Source of the DNA: Marivivens donghaensis
Lineage (GTDB): Bacteria > Pseudomonadota > Alphaproteobacteria > Rhodobacterales > Rhodobacteraceae
DNA: 64,000 bases
NCBI RefSeq assembly: GCF_011806565.1
Contig: NZ_JAATOP010000001.1
Coordinates: forward strand, 434,001 to 498,000
Direction of reading: 5' to 3'
The notes below the pieces were generated by a model, which saw nothing but the letters and a program-made list of their open reading frames with translations, was not told the DNA's origin and made no database searches. Shown here one piece after another: positions 15,731-25,062 of this stretch. Position 1 is the first letter of the stretch; each line of letters begins with the position of its first letter. The translations under genes were made by a program, and so were the position numbers.

Positions 15731-18700
15731 ATGTTCGCATTTCCGGCCTTTGGTGCTCTTTCATCGTTCAATCGTTACAAGAATTTCCTCCCGACTCTCG
15801 AAATCGGCTCGCGCGGTGATGACACCTTCTACAGCAATGGCGGAACACAGTTCTTTATCGGCCAAAGGGGTGACGACACGCTGGTGATTGATGGATCGAT
15901 GGAGGACTACAACTTCCTGTCGACCTTCCGCCCCCACAAATGGGCCGGCTCGCCGCTCGCGCTGCTGTCGGGTACCAATGCGCTGGGTCAGAGCGAGACG
16001 ATCACCATCGTTGGCGTCGAGCAGATTTTCTTTGCGGGCGATGATTACACTCTTTACCTCGACGGTCGGAACAACGAAGTGCTGGCTGCTGACGATAGCG
16101 TAGTTGCTGTCGAAGACGTTGCGCTCCAGATCGATGTTGCGGACCTGCTGGCGAACGATTTCGACGCCGACGGTGATGCGCTGAGCGTATCGTCGGTTGC
16201 CGCGACCAGCGAGCTTGGCGCATCGGTCACCATTGAAAACGGCGTGATTACCTACCTTACCGGCGACGCGATGAACGCGCTGGCAGAGGGCGAGGTTGTC
16301 ACCGATACCTTCGTTTATAACGTTGCTGACGGCTACGGCAGCGAAGTCACCGCCACCGTTTCGGTCGAAGTCACCGGCACCAACGACGCGCCGGTTGTGA
16401 CTGTTGCCCCGTCCGTTGACATTGCCGAGAACCAGACTGCGGTTGCAACAGCTTCGGCTACCGATGTCGATGGTGAAACCGTCACTTGGAGCCTTTCGGG
16501 TAATGACGCGGCCAGCTTCGCGATCAATGCGGATGGCGAGATTTCGTTCATTGATGCGCCGGATTACGAGACCGACCCGACGAGCTATAACCTGACTGTC
16601 ACCGCGACAGACGAAGCAGGCGGCGCGTCCAGTGAGGAGCTGACGGTCAACGTGACTGACGTTATCGAGGCCGACCCGACGCCGCGCCTCAATGAAATCC
16701 ACTACGACAACGTCGGCGGCGATGTTGGAGAGTTCTATGAAGTACGCGTGGGCGCGGGGGCGGATGTTTCGAACCTCTACGTCGAGCTGTATAATGGCAG
16801 CAACGGATCGCTTTACGATACCAAGGTCATGTCAAATGCGACCAAGACGAGCGACGGCACCTATGACTACTATGTCGTGGAAGTCAGCCGCATCCAGAAC
16901 GGTTCGCCCGATGGTATCGCTCTCGCTCAAGATGGTGAGCTGATCGAGTTCTTCTCTTACGAAGGTACGTTTACGGCTGCCTCCGTCTTCGGCTACGCCG
17001 ACGGCGCCACTTCGACCGATATGGGAGTCGAGGAAGGCAGCTCGACCCCGATCGGCTATTCGCTCCAGCGTCTCGACGACGGGACTTGGGCCGAAGCCGC
17101 CCCTGAAACCAAGGGCTACGCCACCGGCGGCGTCGAGCCCGAAGAACCGCCCGTCGAGAAAGAGATCGTGCTGATCTCGACCATTCAGGGCGAAGGCTAT
17201 TCGACCGGCATGTCCGGCCAGACCGTGACCGTGTCGGCTGTTGTGACCCAGATCACCAACACCGGCTTCTTTGTGCAGGAAGAGGACATCGACGCGGACG
17301 GCAATGCGCTGACCTCCGAAGGCATCTTCGTCTATACCGGCGGCGGCGAAGCTGTCGAACTCGGCAACCTTGTCGAAGTCATCGGCGAAGTCGAGGAGTA
17401 CTACGGCCTCACCCAGATCGACGCGGATGCTGTCGTCGTGATCGAACAGGCCGCGATGGCACCGGACTATGTCGACCTCTACCTGACGCCGACCGAAGCG
17501 CTCTCGCTCGAACAGTACGAAGGCATGCTTGTCGAGGTCCACTCGGGCACCGAAGACGCGCTGACCATCATCGAGAACTACAACCTTGCCCGCTACGGCG
17601 AGATTGTTGTTTCGGCAGGCACCCAGATGCAGCCGACGCAGCTTTACGATGCGCAGACCCAGCAGGCCGAGATCGAGGCGCTGAACGAAGCCAACGGCAA
17701 CAACCGCCTGATCTTTGAGGACAACACTTCCTCGCAGAACCCCGACCAGTTCACCTATCTGCCTGGCGGAGCAGGGGACAACGGTAACGGTTACCTTGAT
17801 AAGGGCGACGATTTTGGCGACGACGGCTCGACCATTCGCCTTGGCGCTGAAATGGACAGCGCCAAGGGCGTTATCAACTACGCCTATGGCGATTACCGCC
17901 TGAACGTCACCGAAACGCTGGAGCTTGATCCGGCAACCAACGAAGGCGCCCGTGAGGATGTGCCGTCGGATGTTGGCGGTACGCTTCAGGTGGCGTCGTA
18001 CAACGTGCTCAACTACTTCACCACGATCGACGTTTCGGGTGCGGGCACCGGTCCTGACGGCACGCTCGATCCGCGCGGCGCGGACTCTGCGTCGGAATTC
18101 GAACGCCAGTCGAGCAAGATCGTCGAAGGTATCCTTGGCACCGGCGCTGAAGTTCTGGCGCTGCAAGAGATCGAGAACAACGGCTTCGGCGAAGGGTCTG
18201 CCATCGGCACACTGGTCGGCCAGATCAATGCTGAAGGCGGCACCAACTTTGCCTATGTGAACCCGCTGTCCGAAGGTGAGACCCACGTCGGCACCGATGC
18301 CATCATGACCGGCATTATCTACAACGCCGATGAGGTCACGCTCGTCCACGCAGAGTACCTTGTTTACGAGGAAAGCTCTGCCGACACGACCTATGCCATC
18401 GCGGGCGAGATCGCGGACACGCTGGGCGTCAATTTCGACGACTACGACCGCAACCGTCCGTCCACGGCGGCGACGTTCATCGACAACGCGACCGGCGAAG
18501 AGTTCACCGTCGTCTCCTCGCACTTCAAATCGAAGGGCGACAGTGGGCTGGCCGATGTGGTCGATGCAGCCAAGGCGCATATCGCCAGCGGCGGCACTGA
18601 CATCACGCAGGAACAGCTGGACACACTGCTCGCCGATCCGAACGTCGATCAGGGCGACGGTCAGGGCTACTGGAACGCGGTACGTACCGATGCGGCGATC

Positions 18701-19102
18701 GAACTGGGTAACTGGATCACCACCGACTACAACGGCACCGGCGCAACCAACGTCATCATGATGGGTGATATGAACGCCTACGCGCAGGAAGATCCGGTGC
18801 AGGCGCTGGGCGCTGACTTCAACGACCTCGTCGATGAGTTCATCGGTCAGGATCAGGCGTACTCCTACGTCTTCGACGGTATGCAGGGCTCGCTCGATCA
18901 GGGCCTCGCAGATGACGAACTGATGGCGCATGTCACCGGCGTTACCGAATGGCACATCAACGCGGACGAGCCGGGCCTCATCGGCTACGACGATACCTAC
19001 ACTGACTCGGCGTTCTATAACGACGGCGTCTACGGCAGCTCCGACCATGATCCGCTGATCGTCGGTCTGGACTTCAGCACTGCGGACACCTTCCTGTTCT
19101 AA
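15731..19102 (+). CDS. ExeM/NucH-type extracellular endonuclease with adhesin-like N-terminal modules
   Basis: 1123 residues from the ATG at 15731 (GGAG box 7 nt upstream); an in-frame GTG at 15698 has no ribosome-binding site and is rejected. Order of modules: RTX-like GxxGDD patches (26-55), a tandem-95/cadherin-like repeat (about 118-215), a second cadherin-like repeat (220-310), a lamin-tail-like domain starting PRLNEIHYDN (318-470), an OB-fold region (478-575), and a C-terminal EEP nuclease domain (about 751-1115). Catalytic motifs: ASYNVLNYF (755-763), ALQEIEN (810-816, Glu813), SSHFKSK (929-935), MGDMNAY (1011-1017) and SSDHDPL (1103-1109, His1106). No signal peptide; the acidic composition and hydrophobic C-terminal DTFLF suggest type I secretion. 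It probably degrades extracellular DNA for nutrients or biofilm turnover. Confidence 0.9.
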   Translation: MFAFPAFGALSSFNRYKNFLPTLEIGSRGDDTFYSNGGTQFFIGQRGDDTLVIDGSMEDYNFLSTFRPHKWAGSPLALLSGTNALGQSETITIVGVEQIFFAGDDYTLYLDGRNNEVLAADDSVVAVEDVALQIDVADLLANDFDADGDALSVSSVAATSELGASVTIENGVITYLTGDAMNALAEGEVVTDTFVYNVADGYGSEVTATVSVEVTGTNDAPVVTVAPSVDIAENQTAVATASATDVDGETVTWSLSGNDAASFAINADGEISFIDAPDYETDPTSYNLTVTATDEAGGASSEELTVNVTDVIEADPTPRLNEIHYDNVGGDVGEFYEVRVGAGADVSNLYVELYNGSNGSLYDTKVMSNATKTSDGTYDYYVVEVSRIQNGSPDGIALAQDGELIEFFSYEGTFTAASVFGYADGATSTDMGVEEGSSTPIGYSLQRLDDGTWAEAAPETKGYATGGVEPEEPPVEKEIVLISTIQGEGYSTGMSGQTVTVSAVVTQITNTGFFVQEEDIDADGNALTSEGIFVYTGGGEAVELGNLVEVIGEVEEYYGLTQIDADAVVVIEQAAMAPDYVDLYLTPTEALSLEQYEGMLVEVHSGTEDALTIIENYNLARYGEIVVSAGTQMQPTQLYDAQTQQAEIEALNEANGNNRLIFEDNTSSQNPDQFTYLPGGAGDNGNGYLDKGDDFGDDGSTIRLGAEMDSAKGVINYAYGDYRLNVTETLELDPATNEGAREDVPSDVGGTLQVASYNVLNYFTTIDVSGAGTGPDGTLDPRGADSASEFERQSSKIVEGILGTGAEVLALQEIENNGFGEGSAIGTLVGQINAEGGTNFAYVNPLSEGETHVGTDAIMTGIIYNADEVTLVHAEYLVYEESSADTTYAIAGEIADTLGVNFDDYDRNRPSTAATFIDNATGEEFTVVSSHFKSKGDSGLADVVDAAKAHIASGGTDITQEQLDTLLADPNVDQGDGQGYWNAVRTDAAIELGNWITTDYNGTGATNVIMMGDMNAYAQEDPVQALGADFNDLVDEFIGQDQAYSYVFDGMQGSLDQGLADDELMAHVTGVTEWHINADEPGLIGYDDTYTDSAFYNDGVYGSSDHDPLIVGLDFSTADTFLF

Positions 19103-19126
19103 GCTGATCGAAATCTCATAAAAACA

Positions 19127-19157
19127 GGCCCGCCGGAATGTCGAATTCCGGCGGGCC
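19127..19157 (+). terminator. Rho-independent terminator of the exeM-like gene
   Basis: Perfect 13-bp stem GGCCCGCCGGAAT / ATTCCGGCGGGCC with a 5-nt loop (19140-19144), then TTATCGTTTT. It starts 25 nt after the stop codon. It separates the nuclease from the following operon. Confidence 0.92.
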
Positions 19158-19178
19158 TTATCGTTTTCAGGGTCATTT

Positions 19179-19246
19179 TGAATACGAATGCAAAAATCAC
19201 TTGCGAGACTCGCATTCTCCACATAACGCTATTGCAATCGTATTCA
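19179..19246. promoter_or_regulatory. Paired operators upstream of the hisD-like catabolic operon
   Basis: Two 14-bp sites in opposite orientation: TGAATACGAATGCA (19179-19192) and TGCAATCGTATTCA (19233-19246). The reverse complement of the second matches the first at 13 of 14 positions. T- or A-runs flank both. Closely related sites occur at 26572, 26652 and 26707, before the amidase and SnoaL/ABC units. The layout TG-N4-CG-N4-CA fits a LacI-family operator. Confidence 0.65.
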
Positions 19247-19274
19247 AAACATTCAGACGACGGGAGAGACGGCT

Positions 19275-20606
19275 TTGGCCATTACCTACCTGAAAAAGGG
19301 CAAACCGGAGGCCGAGCGCCAGTCGGACGACGCAGCGGTCCGCAACACGGTCGAAACCACGCTGGCCGAAATCGAAAAGCACGGCGACGCCGCCGTTCGC
19401 GAACTGGCCGCCAAGTTCGACAATTACACCCCTAAAAGCTTCCGCCTGTCCCAAGAGCAGATCGATGCACTGATCGCGACCCTGACAGAGCAGGAAATTG
19501 CGGACATCAAATTCGCTCAGGAGCAGGTTGTCACCTTTGCCAAGGCGCAGCGCGCGTCCATGACCGATATCGAGGTCGAAACGCTTCCGGGCGTGATCCT
19601 TGGTCACAAGAACATCCCCGTGCATTCGGTCGGTTGCTACGTGCCGGGCGGCAAGTTCCCGATGGTCGCTTCGGCGCATATGTCCGTTGCCACCGCCAAG
19701 GTCGCTGGCGTTCCACGCATCGTGGCCTGCACACCGCCGTTCAAAGGCGAGCCGAACGCAGCCGTCATCGCAGCCATGCATTTCGGCGGTGCGGATGAAA
19801 TCTACGTACTCGGCGGTATTCAGGCGATCGGCGCAATGGCGCTGGGCACCGAAACGATCGAGCCGGTCCACATGCTGGTCGGTCCTGGCAACGCGTTCGT
19901 TGCCGAAGCCAAGCGCCAGCTGTTCGGCCGCGTCGGCATCGACCTCTTTGCCGGTCCGACCGAAACCATGGTCATTGCCGACGACACGGTCGATGCAGAA
20001 CTGTGCGCGACCGACCTTCTGGGTCAGGCAGAGCACGGCTACAACTCACCTGCCGTTCTGCTGACCAACAGCAAGACGCTGGCCGAAGACACGCTGGCAG
20101 AGATCGAGCGCCTGCTCGCCATCCTGCCGACCGCCGACACCGCCAGCAAAAGCTGGGAAGATTACGGTGAGGTTATCGTTTGCGACAGCTACGACGAGAT
20201 GCTTCAGGTCGCTGACGACATCGCTTCCGAGCACGTTCAGGTCATGACCGACCGCGACGACTGGTTCCTGGAGAACATGACCTGCTACGGCGCGCTGTTC
20301 CTCGGGCCGCGCACCAACGTTGCCAACGGCGACAAGGTGATCGGCACCAACCACACGTTGCCGACCAAGAAAGCCGGTCGCTACACAGGTGGTCTCTGGG
20401 TTGGTAAGTTCCTGAAAACCCACAGTTACCAGAAGGTCACGACCGACGAGGCTGCCGCACGTATCGGCGCATACGGCTCGCGCCTCTGCATGCTCGAAGG
20501 TTTCGCGGGTCACGCTGAGCAGTGCAACGTCCGCGTCCGTCGCTACGGCGGCGTGAATGTGCCCTACGCCGAGGCGGCTCCGGTTCTGCAAGAGGCCGCC
20601 GAATGA
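19275..20606 (+). CDS. Histidinol dehydrogenase-family (HpsN-like) alcohol dehydrogenase, copy 1
   Basis: 443 residues from a TTG start at 19275, preceded by GGGAGA about 9 nt upstream. All zinc and base residues of the HisD family are kept: Gln251 and His254 (QAEHG), Glu319-His320 (ASEHV), Asp353 and His413 (EGFAGHAEQ). The NAD-binding loop is GPGNAFV (203-209). The stretch [26 protein letters not shown] (357-382) resembles HpsN-type sulfopropanediol dehydrogenases more than biosynthetic HisD. No other his genes are present and a second HisD paralogue lies in the same operon, so histidine synthesis is unlikely. NAD-dependent oxidation of a primary alcohol to a carboxylate is the family reaction; the substrate is unknown. 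It is the first gene of a six-gene operon. Confidence 0.9.
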   Translation: MAITYLKKGKPEAERQSDDAAVRNTVETTLAEIEKHGDAAVRELAAKFDNYTPKSFRLSQEQIDALIATLTEQEIADIKFAQEQVVTFAKAQRASMTDIEVETLPGVILGHKNIPVHSVGCYVPGGKFPMVASAHMSVATAKVAGVPRIVACTPPFKGEPNAAVIAAMHFGGADEIYVLGGIQAIGAMALGTETIEPVHMLVGPGNAFVAEAKRQLFGRVGIDLFAGPTETMVIADDTVDAELCATDLLGQAEHGYNSPAVLLTNSKTLAEDTLAEIERLLAILPTADTASKSWEDYGEVIVCDSYDEMLQVADDIASEHVQVMTDRDDWFLENMTCYGALFLGPRTNVANGDKVIGTNHTLPTKKAGRYTGGLWVGKFLKTHSYQKVTTDEAAARIGAYGSRLCMLEGFAGHAEQCNVRVRRYGGVNVPYAEAAPVLQEAAE

Positions 20607-21361
20607 ACTTGCCGCAAACACCATCGTTCCGACTGGACGGAAAGCGCGCTCTCGTGACGGGAGCGTCATCGGGCATCGGTCTGGCCTGTGCGGTGGCGCT
20701 TGCGGAGGCCGGAGCGGAGGTGACTTGCGTCGCCCGCCGCGAAGGCCCGCTCGAGGAGGCGGTATCGCAGATCCGCGCACACGGATGGGATGCATACTCC
20801 CGCGTCTGCGATATCGCCGACCTCGACGCTCAGGCAGAACTCTTTGACGTTCCTTTCGATGTCGTTGTGAACGCCGCGGGCATGGCCCGCCACACTCCCG
20901 CGCTTGCGACCACGGCGGCTGACTATGATGCCGTGATGAACGTCAACGTGCGGGCCGCCTATTTCCTTTCGACCAACGCAGCCAGGGCGTTGGAGGCAGC
21001 AGGGAAGGGCGGCTCGATCATTCACATCTCCAGCCAGATGGGCCATGTCGGCGGGCCGGACCGCGCGGTTTACTGCTCGTCCAAGCACGCCATCGAAGGC
21101 ATGACCAAGGCTATGGCGCTTGAATTCGGCCCGTCCGGCATTCGCGTGAACACGGTCTGTCCGACGTTCATCCGCACGCCCCTGACCGAAGCCACATTCG
21201 CCGATCCCGAACGGTTCGCATGGATCACCGAGAACATCGCTCTCGGCCGTGTGGGCGAGCTGTCGGACATGATGGGCGCCGTTCTTTTCCTCGCTACGCC
21301 TGCATCGGCGCTGGTGACGGGTACCTCACTCAAGGTCGACGGCGGCTGGACCGCACGCTGA
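20603..21361 (+). CDS. Short-chain dehydrogenase/reductase (SDR)
   Basis: 252 residues from the ATG at 20603, which overlaps the hisD-like stop (ATGA). Classical SDR features are the NAD(P) motif TGASSGIG (19-26), NAAG (90-93), catalytic Ser143/Ser144, and Tyr157-x3-Lys161 in YCSSK. The C-terminal [11 protein letters not shown] is typical of the FabG-like group. It probably oxidises a secondary alcohol in the same pathway as the HisD homologue, analogous to the SDR partners of HpsN in sulfonated-diol catabolism. Longer starts inside hisD are rejected because coupling at ATGA is good. Confidence 0.93.
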   Translation: MNLPQTPSFRLDGKRALVTGASSGIGLACAVALAEAGAEVTCVARREGPLEEAVSQIRAHGWDAYSRVCDIADLDAQAELFDVPFDVVVNAAGMARHTPALATTAADYDAVMNVNVRAAYFLSTNAARALEAAGKGGSIIHISSQMGHVGGPDRAVYCSSKHAIEGMTKAMALEFGPSGIRVNTVCPTFIRTPLTEATFADPERFAWITENIALGRVGELSDMMGAVLFLATPASALVTGTSLKVDGGWTAR

Positions 21362-21385
21362 CCGCATAACAAAGAAAGACTCGCA

Positions 21386-22351
21386 ATGACTCCGCAGGAA
21401 ATGGAAAGCCGCATCGTTCGCTACGGCGAACTCGTGCCTTGCAAAACCGCATTCATCGACGCCCACACGCCGGGTTCGGACCAGAAGGAAAACTTCACCA
21501 TCATCGGTGGCGGCGTTTCCGAAAGCCCCGACCAGCACGTCCACATTAAGGACACGCCGGGCTTCAACATCGGTGCAGCGGGTCAGCCGCCGAAGTGCCG
21601 CAACTCGCTCCACTCGCACCGCACCGCCGAAGTGTTCTTCGTGCTGAAGGGCCGCTGGCGCTTCTTCTGGGGTCGTTGGGGTGATGCGGGTGAGGTCGTG
21701 CTCGAAGAAGGCGATATCATCAACATTCCGACCGGTATCTTCCGCGGTTTCGAGAACATCGGTATCGACTACGGTATGATCATGGCGATCCTCGGCGGCG
21801 ACGATGCCGGTGGCGGTGTCCAGTGGGCGCCGCAGGTAATCGAAGACGCAAAGGACCACGGTCTGGTGCTGGGCGAGAACGGCAAGCTCTACGACAGCAA
21901 GAAGGGCCAGTTCCTGCCCGAAGGCGTGAAGCCGATGCCGCTGCTCACCGAAGAGCAGTTGAAAGCCTACCCCGAGCCGACCACCGCAGACGTCATTCCG
22001 GGCTATGTCGCGCGTTACTGGGATCTCATGGCTCTGGCCGACAAGACCCCTGCAAAGGTGATTGGCGAGAACGCCGCACTTAAGGACAAGCCGGGTTTCG
22101 AGGTCGACTTCATCTCGCACAAGTCTGCCAGCGACACGCAAGTCACCAGCGGCCGCAACGACGTGCTGATGGTCATGCGCGGTCACTGGAAGCTGACTTG
22201 GGAAGGCGGCGAGTCCGTTCTGGCTCCGGGTGATACCTGCGCCGTTCCGCCGTCGCTTACCTACTCGCTGGTGCCGTCGATGTCGGGCGAGGCCAGTCTC
22301 TATCGCGTTCGCGATACCGACGACGCCGCCGGCGCGACCTGGAAGCCGTAA
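21386..22351 (+). CDS. Bicupin-domain protein
   Basis: 321 residues with two cupin barrels. The first contains RNSLHSHRTAEVFFVLKGRWRFFWG and GDIINIPTGIFRGFEN, giving His-x-His and Glu metal-ligand candidates. The second (about 230-305) contains DVLMVMRGHWKLTWEGGESVLAPGDTCAVPP but lacks an obvious HxH pair, so only the N-terminal barrel seems able to bind metal. Cupins of this kind act as isomerases, dioxygenases or decarboxylases on small acids. Its position 24 nt after the SDR gene and directly before the hydrolase gene puts it in the same pathway. The reaction cannot be named from sequence. Confidence 0.87.
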   Translation: MTPQEMESRIVRYGELVPCKTAFIDAHTPGSDQKENFTIIGGGVSESPDQHVHIKDTPGFNIGAAGQPPKCRNSLHSHRTAEVFFVLKGRWRFFWGRWGDAGEVVLEEGDIINIPTGIFRGFENIGIDYGMIMAILGGDDAGGGVQWAPQVIEDAKDHGLVLGENGKLYDSKKGQFLPEGVKPMPLLTEEQLKAYPEPTTADVIPGYVARYWDLMALADKTPAKVIGENAALKDKPGFEVDFISHKSASDTQVTSGRNDVLMVMRGHWKLTWEGGESVLAPGDTCAVPPSLTYSLVPSMSGEASLYRVRDTDDAAGATWKP

Positions 22352-23053
22352 ATGGGATCGCGTGATCTGTCTCTGGTCCTGCTGCCCGGCATGATGTGCG
22401 ATGCGAGGCTCTTTGCCCCGCAAGTCGAGGAAATCGGCGCATACATTCCGGTCAGCGTGGCCGACTTCACGACGCAGAGCACCATCGCCAACATGGCGAA
22501 AAGCGTTCTGGACAACGCACCGGAGACCTTTGCGCTGGCCGGTCTTTCCATGGGCGGCATCGTCGCGATGGAAGTCTTGCGTCAGGCACCGGAACGGATC
22601 ACGCACCTCGCGCTTTTGGACACCAACCCGCTGGCCGAGACCGATAAGGTCAAAGCCGGGCGCGCACCGCAGATCGCCCGCGCCAAAGGGCGCGAGCTGG
22701 CTGCGATGATGGCCGACACCTTCATCCCACGCTACCACGGGGCAGAGGAATGCCATCTCGTCAGCTCGGTCGCGATGGACATGGCGCTGGACCTCGGCCC
22801 GCTGGTGTTCGCCCAGCAATCCGTCGCCCTGCGCGACCGTCCCGATCAGACGGAAACTTTGAAGGCGCACAAGCCACGCACGCTGATCCTATACGGGTCC
22901 GAAGATAAACTATGCCCGCCGTCACGTCATGAATTTATGGCGGATTTGATGCCCCACGCAACGGTCGTCCGCATCGACGGGGCAGGGCACATCCCGACAC
23001 TCGAAACACCCGAAGTCGTCAATGCAGCGCTTCGCAACTGGCTGGAGATATGA
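22352..23053 (+). CDS. Alpha/beta-fold hydrolase
   Basis: 233 residues, starting directly after the cupin stop with no gap. The nucleophile elbow is GLSMGG (64-69, Ser66); the acid is probably in LYGSEDKLCPP and the base in IDGAGHIPTLE. It has the small-lid architecture of ester or thioester hydrolases and enol-lactonases. No signal peptide. The stop overlaps the next gene's start. It presumably hydrolyses an intermediate produced by the dehydrogenases and cupin; the substrate is unknown. Confidence 0.9.
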   Translation: MGSRDLSLVLLPGMMCDARLFAPQVEEIGAYIPVSVADFTTQSTIANMAKSVLDNAPETFALAGLSMGGIVAMEVLRQAPERITHLALLDTNPLAETDKVKAGRAPQIARAKGRELAAMMADTFIPRYHGAEECHLVSSVAMDMALDLGPLVFAQQSVALRDRPDQTETLKAHKPRTLILYGSEDKLCPPSRHEFMADLMPHATVVRIDGAGHIPTLETPEVVNAALRNWLEI

Positions 23054-23745
23054 TGACGCCGACACTCCTCGAACTGCTGCGCTCGGTCGATACACCGACG
23101 GTCTGCAATGCCATCGAAGTGGCGCAGGGCAAGCGCGGGTTCAACGACTTCACGCGCGGCACCGTCCAGATCAGCGATCCGTCGGGCGTTGTCGTCGGCA
23201 AAGCGCGCACCGCCAAGATCGCCGCTAAGGTACCCAGCACCGAAGATCCCGCTTTGATCCGCGAACGCCGCATGGCTTATTACAAATACATGTCCGAAGG
23301 GACCGAACCGTCGATCGTCGTGATCGAGGACGAAGACGGCGCCGATGCAGTTGGCGCGTTCTGGGGCGAATTGAACACTACCGTTCACAAGGCATTCGGC
23401 CTCGCAGGCGTGCTGACCAATGGCGTCATGCGCGACCTCGGCGATATGGCTCCCGATTTTCCGGTTGTCGCAGGTCGGGTCGGCCCGAGCCACGCATTCG
23501 TGCGCGTGACCGAGCTGGACACGCCCGTCACCGTATTCGGCATGACCGTCCGCGCCGACGATTGGGTTCACGCCGACCGTCACGGCGCGGTGGTGATCCC
23601 CGCCGATGTGATCCCGCAATTGGAGGATGCGATCCGCAAGACGCAGGCCACCGAACGTATCGTTCTCGATGCCACCAAGGCTGAAGATTTCGATTTCTCC
23701 TCATTCGAAGCCGCTTGGTCGGCCTTCGAAAATGCCCGTACCTGA
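23050..23745 (+). CDS. RraA-family protein (aldolase/decarboxylase-like)
   Basis: 231 residues; the ATG at 23050 overlaps the previous stop, and a second ATG at 23053 is equally possible. The family core GVLTNGVMRDLGDM and the C-terminal GMTVRADDWVHADRHGAVVIP are present. They hold the Arg and Asp that bind substrate and metal in 4-hydroxy-4-methyl-2-oxoglutarate aldolase/oxaloacetate decarboxylases of this fold. RNase E inhibitor activity is known only for enterobacterial RraA and is unlikely here. In this operon it would be the C-C bond-cleaving or decarboxylating step. Confidence 0.9.
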   Translation: MMTPTLLELLRSVDTPTVCNAIEVAQGKRGFNDFTRGTVQISDPSGVVVGKARTAKIAAKVPSTEDPALIRERRMAYYKYMSEGTEPSIVVIEDEDGADAVGAFWGELNTTVHKAFGLAGVLTNGVMRDLGDMAPDFPVVAGRVGPSHAFVRVTELDTPVTVFGMTVRADDWVHADRHGAVVIPADVIPQLEDAIRKTQATERIVLDATKAEDFDFSSFEAAWSAFENART

Positions 23746-23767
23746 CCACTCCATTTGGAATTAACGC

Positions 23768-25057
23768 ATGACTTCTCCGCGCCTTCCCATTCCGTCCTCC
23801 ATTGAATTCGTCAAATCGCCGAACCGCGACGCCATCGCGGACAACTCTTCGGTCGAGAGCATCGTTGCCGAAGTCATCGACCGTGTTGCCAAAGAAGGCG
23901 ACGCTGCGGTGCGTGACTATTCCAAGCGTTTCGACAAAGCCGACCTCGAAGTTTTCGAAGTCACCGTTGAAGAGCGCGAAGCCGCTCTGTCGCGCATGGA
24001 TCCGCAGACCCGCGCCGATACCGAATTCGCCATCGAAAACGTTCGCGCTTTCGCCAAGGCGCAGCTCGGCACTCTGTCGGAACTCGAGGTCGAAATCCGC
24101 CCCGGTGTTCATCTCGGCCACCGCAACATCCCGCTGGAACGCGTGGGTTGCTACGTTCCCGGCGGTCGTTACCCTCTGCTGTCGGCACCGATCATGACCA
24201 TCGTTCCGGCTAAGGTCGCTGGCGTCGAAGAGATCGTCGCCTGCCTTCCGCCGAACGCTCATGAAGCCATGATCGCGGGCTGCCACCTGTCGGGCGCTGA
24301 CCGCATCTTCCGCATCGGCGGCGCACAGGCGATTGCCGCTATGGCGCTCGGCACCGAAAGCGTCCCGCCGGTCGACAAGATCGTCGGTCCGGGCAATGCC
24401 TTCGTCAACGAAGCCAAGCGTCAGGTTTTCGGCCCGGTAGGTATCGACCAGCTGGCCGGCCCGTCGGAAATCTTCATCCTCGCCGACCAGACCGGCGATG
24501 CAGAGATGATCGCGACCGACCTTCTCGCACAGGCAGAGCACGACACCCGCACCCGCGTTGGTCTGATCACCACCGATAAAGCGCTGGCCGAGGCTGTTCT
24601 GGTCGAAGTCGACAAGCAGCTCGAAACCCTCTCGACCGCCGAAACCGCCGGTCAGGCATGGCGCGACTACGGCGAGATCGTTTTTTGCCCCGACGAAGAG
24701 TCCATGATCGCCTATTCCGACATCGTTGCCGCTGAGCACCTTCAGGTTCACACGCTCGACGCCAAAGCGTTTGCGAAGAAGCTCAAGCACTATGGCTCGC
24801 TGTTCATCGGCACCAATTCGAGCGTCGTCTATTCGGACAAGTGCTGCGGCACCAATCACACCCTGCCGACCATGGGCGCGGGTCGCTACACGGGCGGTCT
24901 GTGGGTTGGCACCTACATCAAAACCTGTACCCACCAGTGGCTCAGCGAAGAGGGCGTCCGTCAGGTGGCTCCGCCGGCAGCGCGTCAGTCGGCCAGCGAA
25001 ACGCTCGAAGGTCACCGCCGTGCGGCCCAGCTGCGACTGGACCGCATGCAGGACTGA
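23768..25057 (+). CDS. Histidinol dehydrogenase-family (HpsN-like) alcohol dehydrogenase, copy 2
   Basis: 429 residues. Catalytic residues match the family: Gln255 and His258 (QAEHD), Glu323-His324 (AAEHL), Asp357 (YSDKCCGTNH) and His416 (LEGHRRAAQ). The NAD loop is GPGNAFV. It shares [17 protein letters not shown] with copy 1 but differs strongly elsewhere, so this is not a recent duplication. Two cysteines next to the Asp ligand (DKCCG) are unlike copy 1 (DKVIG). It is the last gene of the operon, 22 nt after rraA, and ends 5 nt before the stop of the convergent amidase. It probably oxidises a second alcohol in the pathway. Confidence 0.9.
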   Translation: MTSPRLPIPSSIEFVKSPNRDAIADNSSVESIVAEVIDRVAKEGDAAVRDYSKRFDKADLEVFEVTVEEREAALSRMDPQTRADTEFAIENVRAFAKAQLGTLSELEVEIRPGVHLGHRNIPLERVGCYVPGGRYPLLSAPIMTIVPAKVAGVEEIVACLPPNAHEAMIAGCHLSGADRIFRIGGAQAIAAMALGTESVPPVDKIVGPGNAFVNEAKRQVFGPVGIDQLAGPSEIFILADQTGDAEMIATDLLAQAEHDTRTRVGLITTDKALAEAVLVEVDKQLETLSTAETAGQAWRDYGEIVFCPDEESMIAYSDIVAAEHLQVHTLDAKAFAKKLKHYGSLFIGTNSSVVYSDKCCGTNHTLPTMGAGRYTGGLWVGTYIKTCTHQWLSEEGVRQVAPPAARQSASETLEGHRRAAQLRLDRMQD

Positions 25058-25062
25058 TGTCC

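Noticed and set aside
16832-19222. 796-codon minus-strand ORF antisense to the nuclease
   Set aside because: Shadow of a GC-rich coding strand; no recognisable domain, and the plus strand holds a complete EEP domain.
23050-23745. RraA-like protein as an RNase E inhibitor
   Set aside because: That activity is known for enterobacterial RraA; operon context is metabolic and the aldolase-type residues are kept.
19275-25057. The HisD homologues as histidine biosynthesis genes
   Set aside because: No hisG, hisC, hisB or other his genes nearby; two divergent copies in an operon of catabolic genes with a sugar-type importer regulon.
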